A stretch of DNA of 64,000 nucleotides. Source: Anas platyrhynchos (Eukaryota; Chordata; Aves; Anseriformes; Anatidae). Positions 34,030 to 48,896 of this stretch are shown piece by piece; within the stretch, counting starts at the first letter, position 1, and each line of letters starts with the position of its first letter. The DNA lies in the NCBI RefSeq assembly GCF_047663525.1, contig NC_092588.1:92377501-92441500 (forward strand). The letters are read 5' to 3'. The translations under genes and the position numbers were made by a program. Below the pieces are notes generated by a model. The model ran no database searches, was not told the origin of the DNA, and saw nothing but the letters and a program-made list of their open reading frames with translations.

Positions 34030-35994
34030 AAATTTCTCTTCTGAATGGGCCTGGTTGCCCTTCCATGTTCACTTATGTTTGGGTTGGGTATGTGACGGTA
34101 ATGCCTTAAGGTACCAGCTAAGTTGGTTCCTCGATTGGTTCCTTCCTGGACACTCCTCTAAGAGGAGAAGCAGCCTCTGCTGAGGAGCTTGTGGAGCAAA
34201 GGAACCAGAGAAGCATGGGACTGAGAAATGAAGACTTCTCCATGGCTGTTAGTGGAGGTGCTGATGCAAAGCAGGACTAAGACCTCGACTCTGCATTTGG
34301 TGATATTCAAGCAGGTGGTTTCTCCTTGTTTGAGCCCTATTGGTTTCCTGATGGTGGTGTGAAAATTAGTTTGCAGATACGATATCTTTGGAAGGTGAGA
34401 CAAGACCTTTGTCAACCCCTTTAAACCAGACATATATCTGATTTTTTTATCAGAATGCTTCTGTTGTGAAAATCAGTTGTCATAGCAAACGGGACCATCC
34501 CTAATTCTTTGTCAACATAGGCTTAAAGTAGTTTTAGGCCATTTTCTGTGCAGAACTAATCATGCTACCAATGGAAGCTGTATGAAACAAACCAAGTGTG
34601 TCAGCCAAGTGGAAGCTGATGACTGGTGAGCTGCCCCTTCTAGTGTCATGCTTTCCAGTTTGCCTGTGTGACGAGGGCTGGCAGAATGATTTATTGTGAC
34701 AAATGTACAGGTTTTCCAGAGTAGCAGCTATTGTGCCGAGAGCTTTGCAAATGCAGCATGCTGGCAAAATGCTCATTTCCCATATGTATCAAAGTCTTTG
34801 ATTCCTTGGTCTGTAAACTCTGGTTTGTGTTTTGCAAAAGAAGATTTATGACTCTTAAGTAGAAAGCTAGATGAGACAATTAAAAAAAATAAAAAATTTC
34901 ATATGGACAAAGGAAAAGTTTATATTAATTAAGTGTAAAAGCAAAAGGGAGATAACAGTAGTTTCTTAACCTGGAATGGATGAAAATTATCTGGAAAGAG
35001 AAAAAAATCTTATTTTGCAATTGGGATCATGTGGTCTGAAGGACCCTTGGCACAGGAGCTGCTTGGGTCTTTCTGGAATGACTCGGGAGTTGGCGAAAGA
35101 AAACAACGCTGCTCAAAAACAGTTGAAACTCAGCAAACCCCAGAGCAATTCCTCTTTCATTTAGAGTTTCAAATATTTTTCATAAATTTAAATAGGAGAG
35201 AGAAAAACAGCTGCACAGTGCTTTAGGGTTTATATGCTAGTCATTAAGAAAACATTCAGTGGCCTTTACTGTTTCAGAGCAGACAGATGATATTGAAAAA
35301 TGTTATGACAAACAAAAAATTGAAGCTAATAGTTATATTTGTCTACTAGGTTTCAAGTAGGTAAGTGGAAAATTACTGATCAAAACCCAATGTTTCTGAT
35401 GTGTTTGTTTTTCTCAAAGAGGATTAGAGCTGCTTTATACTATTTTGTTGTTTTAAATTGTGGTATTTTGCATCTAAACACTTCAGGAGCAGGTTTTGTG
35501 GTGTTGGGGCACCCCTGGTAAGAAGGGCTGTGGTACATGGGGTTCCTGTGCTCATCTTGGGCTGCTGGAACATGGCTGCCCAAGAGCAGAAGAGGCCCAG
35601 AGATTTCAGGACTCTTCCAAGGGCTTGCTTGAGAAGAAAAAGTAACTGGTGCAGTTCCTGGAAAGTGGGGAATGGTTTAAGATATATATATATCAAATTC
35701 CAGGTTGGTCACATCACAAATACTGATGTGAAATTAATAATGCATGAGTAATTTTTATTAATTATGGCTTCCTGTTTCAGCCCAAGAATTAAGCTAGAAA
35801 AAGCCCTAGCACTGATGGCTTTCTACCTCATTTTAGCCTGGTTTTACAATAGCATCACAGGGGTTCTCCTGAACCCATTTGCTAATTTTCACTAATTTTA
35901 ATAAAGTAATGGATGTCTGAAATGTATTAGATTCCTATGTACTGAGTGAAACTTAATGGCAATGGAGAGGAAAAGCTCTTTTTAGCCTCCACTT

Positions 35995-36019
35995 GGGGGG
36001 GGGGGGAGGGGCGGGGAGG
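35995..36019 (+). repeat. G-run with quadruplex potential
   Basis: Twelve consecutive G, then A, GGGG, C, GGGG and AGG. This satisfies the usual four-G-tract rule for a G-quadruplex on the plus strand. Confidence 0.8.
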
Positions 36020-39000
36020 ATTACACACAACAAAAAACAAACATTATTCCTGCAACCCACAAGCATAACTCAGATCCAGTCACAACATTATATATCAAAG
36101 CATAATCAATAGCTTAAAGGATGTAGGAGAGATCTGGGGATCAACAGAAGCATTGGAGGACACAGGGGAAGGGAAGGATGGCAGGATAGTCCTGGAGGAG
36201 GCATGGGATGAGATGCAACAGCTGGGAGAAGTATTGCAGCAGTACACACAAATGTATAGCTTAAGTCCTTACAAAAATACATTAATCTGAGGTATGTAGA
36301 ATAACTTGTTCTTCATCACACTTCCAGCTGTAGCAGCTAGTATCTTTATTAGAGGGAGGTCTTTTTGCATTATGGGGATCTGCAGTTCATGTTATTTGGT
36401 TAGCTCTGACTGGACTTGTGAGTTGTGATGATATTTCTGTCTCAAGTCAGATGAAAATAACTCTCTGACTGTCAGCAAACTTGTCCCGGAATAAGCCTCC
36501 TGTGGTGCCTGCTTAAATGCATCCCAATTGAGCTTTCTGCTGTGTTTGCTTAAAATGATTAGCAAGCAGGTTTTCAGAATTAATATATTTGCTGGCATAA
36601 CTGAGAAAAATGAAAGTAACATGCAGCTAGAATGAGCTGCCTCCTATTTTGGTGGCTGTTCTGTGCATACACATTTTTTTCAAATATTCCTAGTACATAC
36701 GTGTAATATAGCTATTGTTCTTGTTTAATTTCATCGCTTGGCAGTTTGTACAGTATGGTCATGTTTCAGGAAACTAATAATTTGGATCACGAAGAATAAA
36801 TGTAATTTTTTTCCTCATCCATTTTTCAGTTTCTTCCCATTGATTGAAAAGCTGTATGTGAATCTCCCTGATTCTTCCCCCATTTCAGCAAACATCAGGT
36901 GAGCATGCTGTTGTCTGCTTTTCTTTCCTGGCACATCCTGGCATATCTAGCATTTCCTTTCTTTCCCCTATTTTGAGTGATATCCTGAGGTGTTATAACA
37001 GTTTTTAATATCTAATAATTTCCTTTAGAAAGTTGTCCACAATGATTTGTCTTGGTTTGGAATTTATTAAGGCCACTGCATTTGAGGGCAGGTTGGGATT
37101 AAAAGGTCAGAGTAGAGCAAAAGTCATGCTGCAGCCAGATCTGCTTATTTCAAATCATTTCTGTATGCTTCAGTGTAGTTAAGAAGTCCTATCCCATTAA
37201 TAAACCCTCTTCTGTTTTTTCTTACCATTGCTTTTCATATTGTTTACATCTGTCATGCTGAATAGTGATACAGTGCTTACTGGAGGTGGTTGGAGGATTG
37301 GAGGTATTTGGGGTTTGTCAGGGTTAAAAATACATGAAAGACTACCAAAAATAAGAAGAAAAAAGAAGAAGAGAAAAGAGGAAAAGGAAAGAAGGACGAA
37401 AGGAAGAGGGAAAGGAAGAAAATACCTTGCATCATCTTACCCACATAATAATCAATATTGCAAATCTTAGTGATGAGTGAGGTTACTTATTGTTGTGTGC
37501 TACTGTGGGATGAGGAGAACTGTCATATCAGTGCCTAATGTACTGAATAATGGGCCTTCTACATTTTGTGCATTTGCTTTGTTCCTATAGTGACAGATGC
37601 AAGGAATTAATTTCTCTTAGCAAGAAATGTTCATTGAAGATAAGGCCTGAAATAAACACTGACACACAACTGTGAAACGCCCTGAAACTGTTTCTTGGTG
37701 ACAAATTACTGCTGAGGTATATAGACTCTTCCACAAAAATGACACCTATTGAATTTATTAGACAGATTATAAAGAGAGAACTGAATCATTTTTGTCCTGT
37801 TTGTAGAGCTGACATTTACTAGCTTCTCCTAATGAATGGGATATAGACTGCTGAAAACAAAAGTCAGATGGTTATGAAATCTCTTGGACTAATGGTCATG
37901 GATCATACAGCTACCAGCAGTGTTTTTGTGGAGTTGTACTTTTGTGTGGAGGTGGACATAGTCTGAGACTGAAGCTTGGGTCATTCATTTTTTTGTGGGA
38001 AATTGTGCTAATCGAAGCTGTGAAGCCTTGGTGAATACATTAAAGCATGCAAACAGTACGTTGCACAAGCTGAGGTGGGATGTGCTGACCAGGTTGCAGC
38101 AAAGAAGGAACCTTAGGGGTTGAAAATTGTGCAGTGGAGCTAGTGGGAAATTTGATTTTTACCAAGTGAAGGAGCCAATGAAATCAGTAAAGTGTAAGCA
38201 GACATTTTAAAATTGGCTTTTTATATAGGAATAAACACTGTGATAAATTTCTTTTGTGGGTGTTTACCATTGGAGACTTCTGTTAAAACATTGGTCATGA
38301 GTCAGCCTTAATGTAGGCTAATCTTAAATTATGTTTCTTATTTACACATAGTCAAAAAAGATTTAATGTGGCACATCTCACCCATAATTTGCAAAGGAGA
38401 TTAATATCATGAGCTCCAGTTTATAGAGCAGGAAACTGAGATGCAGGAAAGTGATCAAGTTGTAGTCATTCCTCCCTCAGCCTGTTGATGGAATTGGTGA
38501 CAAAGCCCAATCTGTTGATCACAGCCCTGTATTACTTTCTCCAGCCCAATCCATAGAGCTACAGCTCATTTTAGTCTCATAATCTTGTTATTTTGGTATT
38601 TGAGTCCAGGTGGCTGTGGTGTGGGGCACAAAGACTGTATCTCCTGTATTATCAGGTCACTAGTCACCCATGCATTCAAGGGTGTGGCAGGCCATGTGGC
38701 TTAATGTGCAAAGGCATCAGTTCAATAACTTGTTTTTCATGTAATCCTGTCCTCAAAATGCAAGCTAGCAAGCTCCTAATTAAAAGGCTTCTATATAATT
38801 TGCAAAATCAGAAGCATAATGAATTTCCCTCTTGCACATCCATCAGAATTGTTATCAATAATCTTTTAAAAGGTAAACAGAGAAGTAATCCTCCCTCAAG
38901 GTATCTGAAGGAGAGGAGAAGAAAGTATCCTTCAGCAGCTTCGGATCAAAACATCTATGAGACAAACAACTTCTGGTGAAGACAGATTTGTGAAGTTATC

Positions 39001-42000
39001 TCTGTTCTATACTCAAAAACTGTGTTTGTTTTCCTTGCTTTGCATTCCTCTTCCCTACAACAGCCCCACTGTAAGTGGTGTCATACTGACAGCCAGGCAC
39101 ATATACTGTATAAAGAAAACAACTAAAAAAGCCCTGCTTCTGAACCTATCGTACAGATGATCATTTTGTGGCATGGCTCATGGTAGTTGTTTCACAAGGA
39201 TTAAATTGATACTTTCCCATAGTGCTGTATAAATCCAATGCACTGCTTTGATCCCATTTTCCTTCCTGTTTTGGTGGGCTCAGATATATGGATGACTTTG
39301 CTCACAGGATAGGATGGAAGGAGATGCAGTGAACAAAACAATACAAATAAATATTACACAGCACTTTCTTTCTGTTTGCCTAACATAGGGTGAGTTCTGC
39401 AAATAAATAATCTGACTTTGGTTTAGCATGCTAACATGGAAAGGTTGATCTCACTTGCAGACTCCTTCATGAGTTTCCCACAAACATTTAAGTGGAGCAA
39501 ATATATCTGAGTAGCAAGTGCCAAGGTCTGTTTGGCCTGATGTATGTGAAGACAGCCCAAGGCTGTTCTGTTTCTACAGTGAAGTCTTTAAAGCATTAAC
39601 TTTAAAATCTTCATCACATTAACTAAACAAGAAAAAATCACTTTCTTTGATTCCAATTTTTCCCTTTCAGTCCTGTTTCTGCTCTCTTCTCTAACATTAG
39701 GGATTGGCTGGAATTTGACTCTGCCAGTCCCTTCTTTCTTTTTACCTACTTCAAGATATCACCTGCGTAGGGGAATGCAGAAACCTTTCTCCATTTGGCA
39801 TAACTTTCACACAACCAATGTGATCTGTGCCATGGCACTTGGGCAAGATTGTGTACATACAATTAAAAAAATAAAATAATTAAAAAAAAAATGAAAAGGA
39901 CAAGCCCCCGAGTGCTTTGAATCTTATAAAAGATTGTTTTGATATCCTGCCTTATGTGTAATTTTAATATTTTTTTTTCTCCCCAGTGATTTAAATTAAT
40001 TTGAATCAAATCATTAGTCCCCAGACTGGTACTGAACATAATGACTCATCCCTAAATTAATATTGTCTACCCTGAACTACTCCTGTCTAAATCACTGGAA
40101 GACTCATGCTCCTCACAAAGTCAAATACATTCAAATGAGTTCTGCAACAGTTCATTAGGTACTGATGTAATTTATGTGTCTGGGCTAACAAAGGTTTCTT
40201 GCTGTGGCTTAAAATGGACAAAGTATGGGTAACTAAATGAGTGTTTTGAAATTTTTGACATTTCCCTGTGTGGGGAAAAAGGTAGGGTGGAAAGAACAGT
40301 AAGCAGAGTTTGAATGAGGACAAAATGCAGCATTAAGTACTGCAGGAATTTACAGCTCCAACCTTGCTTCTTCCTAGTACAGTATAGCTTTATATAATAA
40401 ACCTGCCTCTCTTTCAGCAAATTCTATTTTATAAATAATGTGCTTGACATCAGCACTTGAAAGGGGCTATACTAAAGAGATCTGTTAGCATGAAGAATAA
40501 ATGCACATAATTAGGCTGAGTTCAGTGGTTTATGTGAAACAAGTCAGTCATTTTAGATGCCTGTTGTACATTGGACACCTCACATCACTGTATTACTGTA
40601 CCACGTACTATATTTCAACTGCCTCAATATTAGGGGAGAGACTGGCAACAACGCACCAAGAGGAGATTTTCTGTGGCTGTGCATGAGGAAATTCCTCCCG
40701 AAGGTCTTATACAGTACAGCTCCAATTAAACAATTGGAGAATTCATAATTTTTATCAGCTGAGTATCAAACCTTTCTGGTTTTAATTGTTGTTGTTGTTT
40801 TCCTTCTAATTATCATCTTATGACGGTGGCTATTGTTGTGTATTACCAAGCCCACCCAGTAAATGAGCTTCTTTCCTTGTACACCTGTGTTGACAGGGTA
40901 TGGCATTTTGGAGTTAAGACTTAAGTAATCTTGGCCTCCTTAGGGGAAGAAACTGTCAGTTGTTCCACATAATGAATGGTAGGTTTATGGTGTGAGGCAT
41001 GGCCTGTAGTATTAAGCAGCAAAGAAAGCATGCCTGTCCTATACTGTAAAATGCTGGCGTCAGGTTATGGTAGCTGTAATAACAAATAACTAAACGATAC
41101 AACTTGACAGCTGCTCCGTTTTATAAAATATGACTGTTTGCCTAATTTCTATGTTTTCATGAACAGTTAGAACTTCCTATCTTCCTTCTATGAATAAGAG
41201 AGAAGTAGCAGTGATGGAAAAAGAAATAATATAATTATTTCCTTTTCCCTTCCCTTTGCTGCGATGAGGTGATTACCTGCCTATTGAATTCTTTAGTACA
41301 GGTCTCTTCTGAAGCAATCTCGGGGAGCATTTATATGACCAGCCTTGCTTGGACTGGTTACTTTTGTAACCGGAATATGCTGAATGCAGACAATATATTT
41401 CATTGTGTCACTTCATTCAGAGGAAGTGAAAAAATAATGCTAAAAATGAGTGACTGAGATGGTGGAAGTGACATTCAAAATGTCCATTCAGAGGGTTTTG
41501 GTATAATGGATGTGAATCACACCCATATCAGCAGATTTGCTATCTGGAAGCCAGTTTACTGCAATGCTTATCTAGTTGTATTTCTGCAACTTCTATGTTG
41601 CTGGTAACTGCTCAGTCCCCAGGGTATGTGGAGATGGGCTGATGTGACTGCTTTTCATCTGCTGACCATCCTCGGTCCTATATTGCTGCCATTGTTTTCA
41701 AGGTACTGAAGCATAGAAATTTCTTGTGGAAAACTGACCGAGGCACAGTCCTGGGTCTATTAGTAACAGGTATTTTTATAATAGATGAAATCTGTCAGAA
41801 TCATAAGTCCTTCAAAAGTATACAAAGTATTTTTTGTACTTTTGATTCTACTTTTATTTGGGATTAGTCTTGTGGTGCCTTTTTTTTTTTTTATTTCCCT
41901 GATATCAAGTATTACAGAACCTGAAATAGTCATAGAAAAGTTACAAGAACACTTTAAAATACTCCGTAAAAGGTTGCTTTGTGTCTTTAGGCCTTAAAAA

Positions 42001-42682
42001 TGAGCAATGACTTTTTTTAATTTGTTCTTCATTTAATGGGATTTCTAAACTATATATGCATGGACAAATTGTTGGCTATATCAGAATAAGCTCACTGAAT
42101 AAATTCTTTAAACAATACAGTAAACAAATCCATTAGTGAAATATTTTACTTTGATTCTATAAAAGCTGTAGTTCAATCATGTAATTTTCTCCTTTGGCAG
42201 ATTTTCAAAGTTTTCAAAATATAGATTGTTCTGTAATTTTAGTCCCCACAGCTGTGGCAGAGAGTTAATTTCCTTACTAGTGAAGCCAATCTGCATAATC
42301 ATGGTCTGAAACAATGGTATTTTTTCTGCTTTTCCTGCTGAATGTCTGCCTAAAGTGATTCTAGTCCTATCACAAACTGCTTGCAGGAATTTAGAGCAGA
42401 ATGCACAACAGAGAGGTTTCACGTGAAAAATAACATAGTGAATGATTTAATACTCCTTCAAACTGATTGTATGCATAAACGTGTGTACTACTAGCACCGT
42501 AGATGAGTCGTACCTCACATTCATGCTTCCCAGCGCATTATTTTACATGTAGACTCCTCTTCTTGAAATCTCATGCACACTGCATTTCCTACAGACAGCC
42601 CAAGGAAGACTCCTGCTTTCCCAGAGGTGAGCAAAGACTTAAATTTGTACAGATTCCCACATAAAGTCTCTTAGAATGTCTC

Positions 42683-42703
42683 AAAAAAAAAAAAAAAAAA
42701 AAA
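42683..42703 (+). repeat. Poly-A run (21)
   Basis: Homopolymer in unique sequence, with no retrocopy body recognisable upstream. Confidence 0.9.
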
Positions 42704-45700
42704 GACAGGCCAGAGAGTTGACAGGTGAGTACTGCAGTGAGCTTCTGAGAGCACGTCAGCTGCTGAAAGCAAAGTAGTAATTGGGCAAGAAGAAACTGTG
42801 GTGATAAATGAACTTGGATAATAAATATTGCTGCAGAAATTGATTCCCGTGCGGTATCAGTGAGGACCAGTGAGGTGCAAAGGGATATAAAAGCAAAAGC
42901 AAGTTTCTGGCATGCTGATGATTGCCAGGCAGTCTTTTTTGCATCAGAGGTCCAGGAACCGAAAGGCTTTCCATGCCCTAGTAAGTGGGATTTTGCTGAC
43001 AACTTCAAGATTTCATGGCATGCCCAGTGTGCCTTTTATTGCTGTCTGCCCTCTGAGATGGCTTATTCTGTCCAAACCCAGTAGTCAGGTGAATCCTGTT
43101 TTTTAAAAACACCATGAATAGAGAGGTTCAGCACAGGTTCCCGTTAGCCATGTTATGAAAGACCTCCGCGACCCATTCACCCTTTGCCAAATATCACTAT
43201 TAAGAATTCCAGTTCAGACAACACAAGTTAGATATATGTGCATACATATCTGTTTATATGTTATATGTGTATATATATATATTCATACATATGAGAGCCT
43301 TGACAGATGTGAGCAGGATGTGTTATAGCTGGTTGTAGCATGTTGAAGAGACAGCATTATAAGTTGTGATAAACCATGTGGCTGATCTGCATTTTAATTC
43401 TACAACAAGCCATAGCAGTTGAACCACTGTTTTCAAAGCTGTAGTTAAGGTGAGCAAACTGCATCTAATTCACACCACACATGGGAAGCTAAATTTCCAA
43501 AACGGAAGAGGACCAAAGAACTGGTTCACATAAGGGAAAGTTAACAGCTCCCTCAGGGAAAACATAGGACTAGAAAGGTATAACTAATCCCTGTTTACAA
43601 AATGCAAGAAAGAAGTACCTTGCACCCTGGTTCCCTGAGCAGAGGGTGCTTGAAGAGAAAACAAAATGTAAGCTCCAGACTGGAAATTTGTTTCTTCCAG
43701 AGCTCAGTGTTATATTTCCCACATGCCAGCTGCTTCCACTCTGGAAAGCAGAAGCTACAAAGGTTCAGGAGGTGCTGAGCTTAACATTAAAACATGTGTT
43801 CATAAGCCTGGGCACTTTTCAGAATCCAAGTTTTGTCTTTCCTACTATATAGATGGGGAAACTGAGGCACAAAGAATACAACCTGTTTAAGGTCAGACAA
43901 GGTGTCTGTGATACAGCCAAGATAAGAACTCAGCTCATTCCTTACAGTGAGGCTTCACCATTTCTTCCAAAAATACAATTGGTTCAAGGTCACCCTGGCA
44001 CCCTGCCCTGCAGCACGGTTTCTTCCCTTTGTTGTAATTTTGACCAACTCCAATGTTGAATTATTTTAACTAATAAACAGTTACGATCTTACTTGTTCTT
44101 CCTTTCACAGAAATTGAGGCATGTTTATTTATTTTAAGAAATCAAACAAAACAGCCTTCCAACTGTTATTACCTTTCAGAGTAGACATTAAATCCCAGGA
44201 TCTCTTTTTAGATTTCATTTGTCTATGTTTTTCTTAGTCTAACTTTATTGCACAATATTCTATTTATTTCAAAATTTAGGCTTTTGCTTGAAGTTGTGCT
44301 GCTCCCTTTTCTAGTTATTATAATGTGCTATTTTAATTGCTGTAAATAATCAAACTGTTTTGCACATAGAAATACCATTTCATTGTTTAATTTCTGTACA
44401 GATTTTATTCATTTCTATCATAACTAAGAGGCAGAAGTGATTAGATATATAATGTTAGTTACAGATGATAAAAGTTGAAGTCTGTCCATTCTTTCTAAGC
44501 CTGATGTAGTTGCTGTACTACTCATTAAATTCAGACTGCTGGTGAATTTAGATATTGAGTGTCATTATTTTATCTATGTCTCTTGCTGCTCTCTGCTGTC
44601 CCACTTCTTGAGATAGCAACAGGAATCTGATAGTGCCGTATTCTTCAGGGATGCCATGTGTTTCACGTAGTGAGACACCTTTGCTGTTTCTGTAAACAAG
44701 CAAGCAAACAAATGCAGCTGAAGGACTTGGGAATGACTTTGCCATTGAGGAAAATATTCTGTGTCCTACTCACGCTGTTTTTCCAAGGCTGTAACTAAGC
44801 AGTCTTTCAAGGTTCCCCTTCTCTTGTATCACTTAGTGATTATATTGACTGGATCTGTTGTATTTGCAGGCTGTACTACAGGGTTTGGCATCTCCTGGAA
44901 GGCCAGGAAACCTTTTGGAGGCTTTACTTTTGATGGAGCATTGGAATACAATGCTTGGAAAAGAAAGCAAACCATCTTCTGTCATGAGATCAAGGAGGGA
45001 ACTGCTGTTCACCCTCTTTTGGTAAGAAATATCACTTGATGTGTTCACACCAGTATTGCTGGGGCTCTGCATGCTGTGCTAGCCCTCCAACAGCTATGAG
45101 AATCATATGACAAAGTTTTTAATCTCATCTGCAGAAACCTATTATTTCACTGAATGTTTCCTGATCTTTATATGTGGTTTCTCAGTATTGGGTATACATG
45201 AGAAAAGGTTACTGATAATATACATCACATTGATACTTAAGGGGGGGCTATGTTCAGCCTGTGTGTGTAGGGAAGACTGCAAGGTGATGGGGAGGTATGC
45301 AGACAGAGTCCTGGCAAGTGGGGGAAGGAGGTGAACAGTGGTGAGACCCACTGGGTCAACCAGAAAAGCTGAGTTTAGCTCTTATTCTTAAACTGAGGTT
45401 CATTAGTTTGAAATGCTAAATGGACCGTCCACTTCATGGGTCAGTGCTGATTTAGAGGAATATGGCAAAGCTTTTAAACCCAACTAGCTGAAAATTGACA
45501 CTGAGAGCTCTTTCTTGACACCTATGAGCAGCCTGCTTTTGAAAAACGGTGGGCTTCAGATGTCACTGGTGATTTTGCACCAGTGGAAGGAGAACACACC
45601 AGGCTGTCCTGTCAGCCCTAGAGCAGGGTTTTGTCTTCAGATTACAACCTTGAAGACTGAAGAGAGTTTTAAGCTACAGAAGTAACAACAACAAAAAAAC

Positions 45701-48700
45701 ATTAAATGATGGTTGTACAGTAGGTCATGGAGCCATGTTCAGAGCTCCATAAACACAATTACCTGCCCTCATGTGCCAGCTTGGGAGCTTGTTCCCAGTG
45801 AAAGTACCTGCCCTAGGGCCCACCAGGTCACAGCACCTCCTCCTCCTTCCAGGTTCTCCTGGCCCTGGCCACAGCACCAGGAGGGAGACCCCAAGCACTG
45901 CAAATCTGTCTGTCATTCCCTCCTTGCCCCATACCCCAGGCAGAGCACCACTGGGCAGGGCTCACAGGGACACCAGTCCTCCAAAGACCAGCACGTGACA
46001 TACCAGGTTCCTCACTATCACACAGGCCTTTTTTCAACCATTTTTCATCCATTTTTCAACCCTAGACCTCTTCCCTTTCCTTTCTGGTTTGCCACTCACT
46101 GTTTTAGTCTAGCCTCTTCCCACCACAGGACGGATTAGGGTTTGGTTAGGAGGGAGTGAGACCCTCAAAGGGCAACATTAAAGGATGCCTGAAGACATCA
46201 GTGTAAGTCAGTGTAAGTCCTTTGGTCTCATTAGTTGCAGCTGAATCACAAGCATGCTGTCTGCATAAGGATGAATTTTCCCTCTTTCTTCTTTCCCAGC
46301 CCCTACCTGCAATACCTTATGCTCAGCTCCTCTGTTTTTTGTTGCTGCTATAGGACTGTAAGTTTTTTTTCGTTACCCATGACCTTCTCCCTACCCCCCT
46401 TTGCCTTGCTCACACATCCTGGAGAACCTCAGACCACTACTGTGCTGCTGTGGCCTTAGGTTATGCTGTTTCACTCATCCTCTGCTGAGTGTGAAGGCAT
46501 ATTAACTGCAGCTTCTGAGTGCTGCAGGATTGGCAGAGCTACTGATGGAGTTTGCTTTCCGTTCTCAGGGCTGGAGCAGTTGACAGATGTTTGGAGGATT
46601 TCTTGTCTCTGGACCAGTGCTTCGTCTGTTCCAAGTTATTCAAAACACAAACAGGGTGTTGGCAGGAATGAAACCTGCTCAGAACTGGGATGTCAAAACA
46701 GAAGTATATTTTTAAAAAGACAAGTGTCAAAAAAACATGTGTTTGCGTGGTTTATAGCAAGATGTATTTAAATGGTTGAGATTTTCTTCTTTTAACCCCT
46801 TGGACTCTCACCTGAAATGACATTCTTCAATATCTACAGCAGTTTTCCTGCTTAAATGTGTCAAGAGTGTTTTGGGTCCTGGCTTCCTGCTCTGCTGATG
46901 GGTGGATTGGCCATGTTTCCAAGGTGTTTAGAGTACTAGCTAATAACATAATTTGGGACTATCTTGTGAAGTGTACTGTTGTAAAGCTGTAGTGTGATCC
47001 TGCAAATGCCTTGAGCAATACTGTTGAACAGAATGGTGGAAGGGGCATTTAGTGAGAAATAAAATTGCTCAAAAAACCAGAGAGGGGTGAGGGAGAAATA
47101 GAGAGAGGAGGATGGTGGGATTAAACAACCTGGGTTTAGAGGAGAAAATATGCAGTTTTTTCATATTTCCAAATCTAAATCAGTATAGGTAGAAGAATTT
47201 TGGGAGAAGATAGCTGATACTGCTTGTCTGCTAGTTCATTCAGCTGCTGTCTTATTCAGCTGCATGAGTGTAGTAAGGCAGGACTGGTAGCTGATATGAA
47301 AATGAATCGACACCTGAGCCTTCTGAAAAGGGGTGCACTCCTGGCTGAGTTACAGTATGCAGGCTATACGATAGTAAATCCAGTCATAACTAAAGGAGTA
47401 AGATTCCTTCTATGAATTTTTTAGACAGTAATCCTAACAAAATTCAAGGAAAAACATGGGAAACAAGTGTTTAAATAAGCAGTGAAAACAAAGTTCAAAA
47501 AAAGAAAGAGGTTAAAAATTAAATAATTTCAGTTATATTTGTTCTGTCTTTTTTTTTTTTTTTTTTAGTTTGATGATTATTTGGAGAGGAAACAAAAACA
47601 TCTCTCTGCACTAATAAATCAGCAGATTGCATCTTTGTTGGTTTTTCAGCTGTTGCAGAAATACTTCTTTCTTCAGCTATTGATGCTGTAGATGTATTTC
47701 TCATGTGGGTGCCACTGCCATGATTTTCTACTAAGTTATAATCCTTGTTATCAGGACAGAGTCATGCAGTGATACTACTGATCTCATGGTAGTCTGTGAC
47801 CTACACAGTAATCTGTTGCTGCATTTTCTTTTGAGCACGCCTTTGGTGACAGTGGATTCTTGCTCTGTTGTCACTACCCATTGTCATGACAACGTGCTTG
47901 GTAGGAACACATTATTTTTAGGTGTTTCCTGTTCTTGTGGCAAGTAGTACGGATGCTCCAGCATTTTCAGTTTTTGTTGATGTGTGATGTGGAACTGAAG
48001 GCTCCAAATGTACATGCATGGTAGATTTATGAATTATATTTTGGAGCTTGCAGCACTTTTATTACCTTTGCAACAGTCTGGACTGTGACTGAGTGCCTGT
48101 TCCTTTTTCTCTCCAGCAGATGGATGGCTGCACAACCAGGGCCCAAGCTAAAAGCAATGGGACTGATATTCTTTTTGCATTATCATATGGCTTCAGCCCC
48201 AATAAACTTGACCGATACTTAATGTAAGTGACAAATGAGCAAAATCTGCTGCATGCAGTGGATATTTTACTGATTTCTATTATGTCCTTTTTTTTTTTCC
48301 CCTCTCATGTTAATGAAAGTAGAATTTATATATTCTTACTGTCCAAAAAGAAAACACATAGCCAGGGAAGATGCTGCAGGGTTTTTTCTACACAAAGAAA
48401 TGGTGATATTCCCCTATGCTAGATTCATAATGAATGTCAGTTTTGATCTGTTGGTGTGCGTTTGGGGGTGGCCACTACTTAAACGTTCGTACTTAAAGCA
48501 TTAAAACATTTTGTAAACTACTGTAGCTGAGAGCATTAGGTATACCTACTAAGATAGCATAAAAATTGGTGAGTGGGTGTGGAGATGGAAAAGGACAGAA
48601 AATTATTTAAAAATAAAATTTAAAAAAGCAAACCTGGGCAACCTGTATTTCACATAATTGTATCCATACAATAATACATCCTTATTCTCACTAACTACCA

Positions 48701-48896
48701 GGTTTACAATGTATTTTCTTTCTGTCACTAGAGGCATTTCAGCCTGCTATGTTGTGAACCTTATGCAAAGGTGGGCTCTATCTCTGGACATGTTGCCAGG
48801 TTTCTTGCTGATCCTAGGAGCACCCCGCTGCCTCCAGCCATCCCTGCTTGCTTTTGAGGCAGACCCAGCAGATTGAAGCCTGGGTTTGAGTTGAGG

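Larger units (their letters stand above)
34030..48896. other. Long non-coding interval
   Basis: Almost 15 kb without a recognisable mobile-element terminus or gene. It contains a G-rich run (35995-36019), a purine-rich tract (about 37350-37420), an A run (42683-42703), AT/GT alternating DNA (43226-43290) and a T run (47551-47568). A GC-richer segment at about 45740-46140 has a 141-codon open frame with a Pro/His/Ser-rich composition and no known domain. Other ORFs (for example 38593-38979 and 44761-45039) show no family match and are not called. Confidence 0.5.

Noticed and set aside
44761..45039. 92-codon ORF with a hydrophobic segment
   Set aside because: One apparent membrane-like stretch is not enough. 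No family is recognised and no start context or flanking exon is seen.
45713..46138. 141-codon Pro/His/Ser-rich ORF in a GC-richer patch
   Set aside because: Overlapping ORFs exist in other frames and on the other strand, which points to low stop-codon density from base composition rather than a gene.
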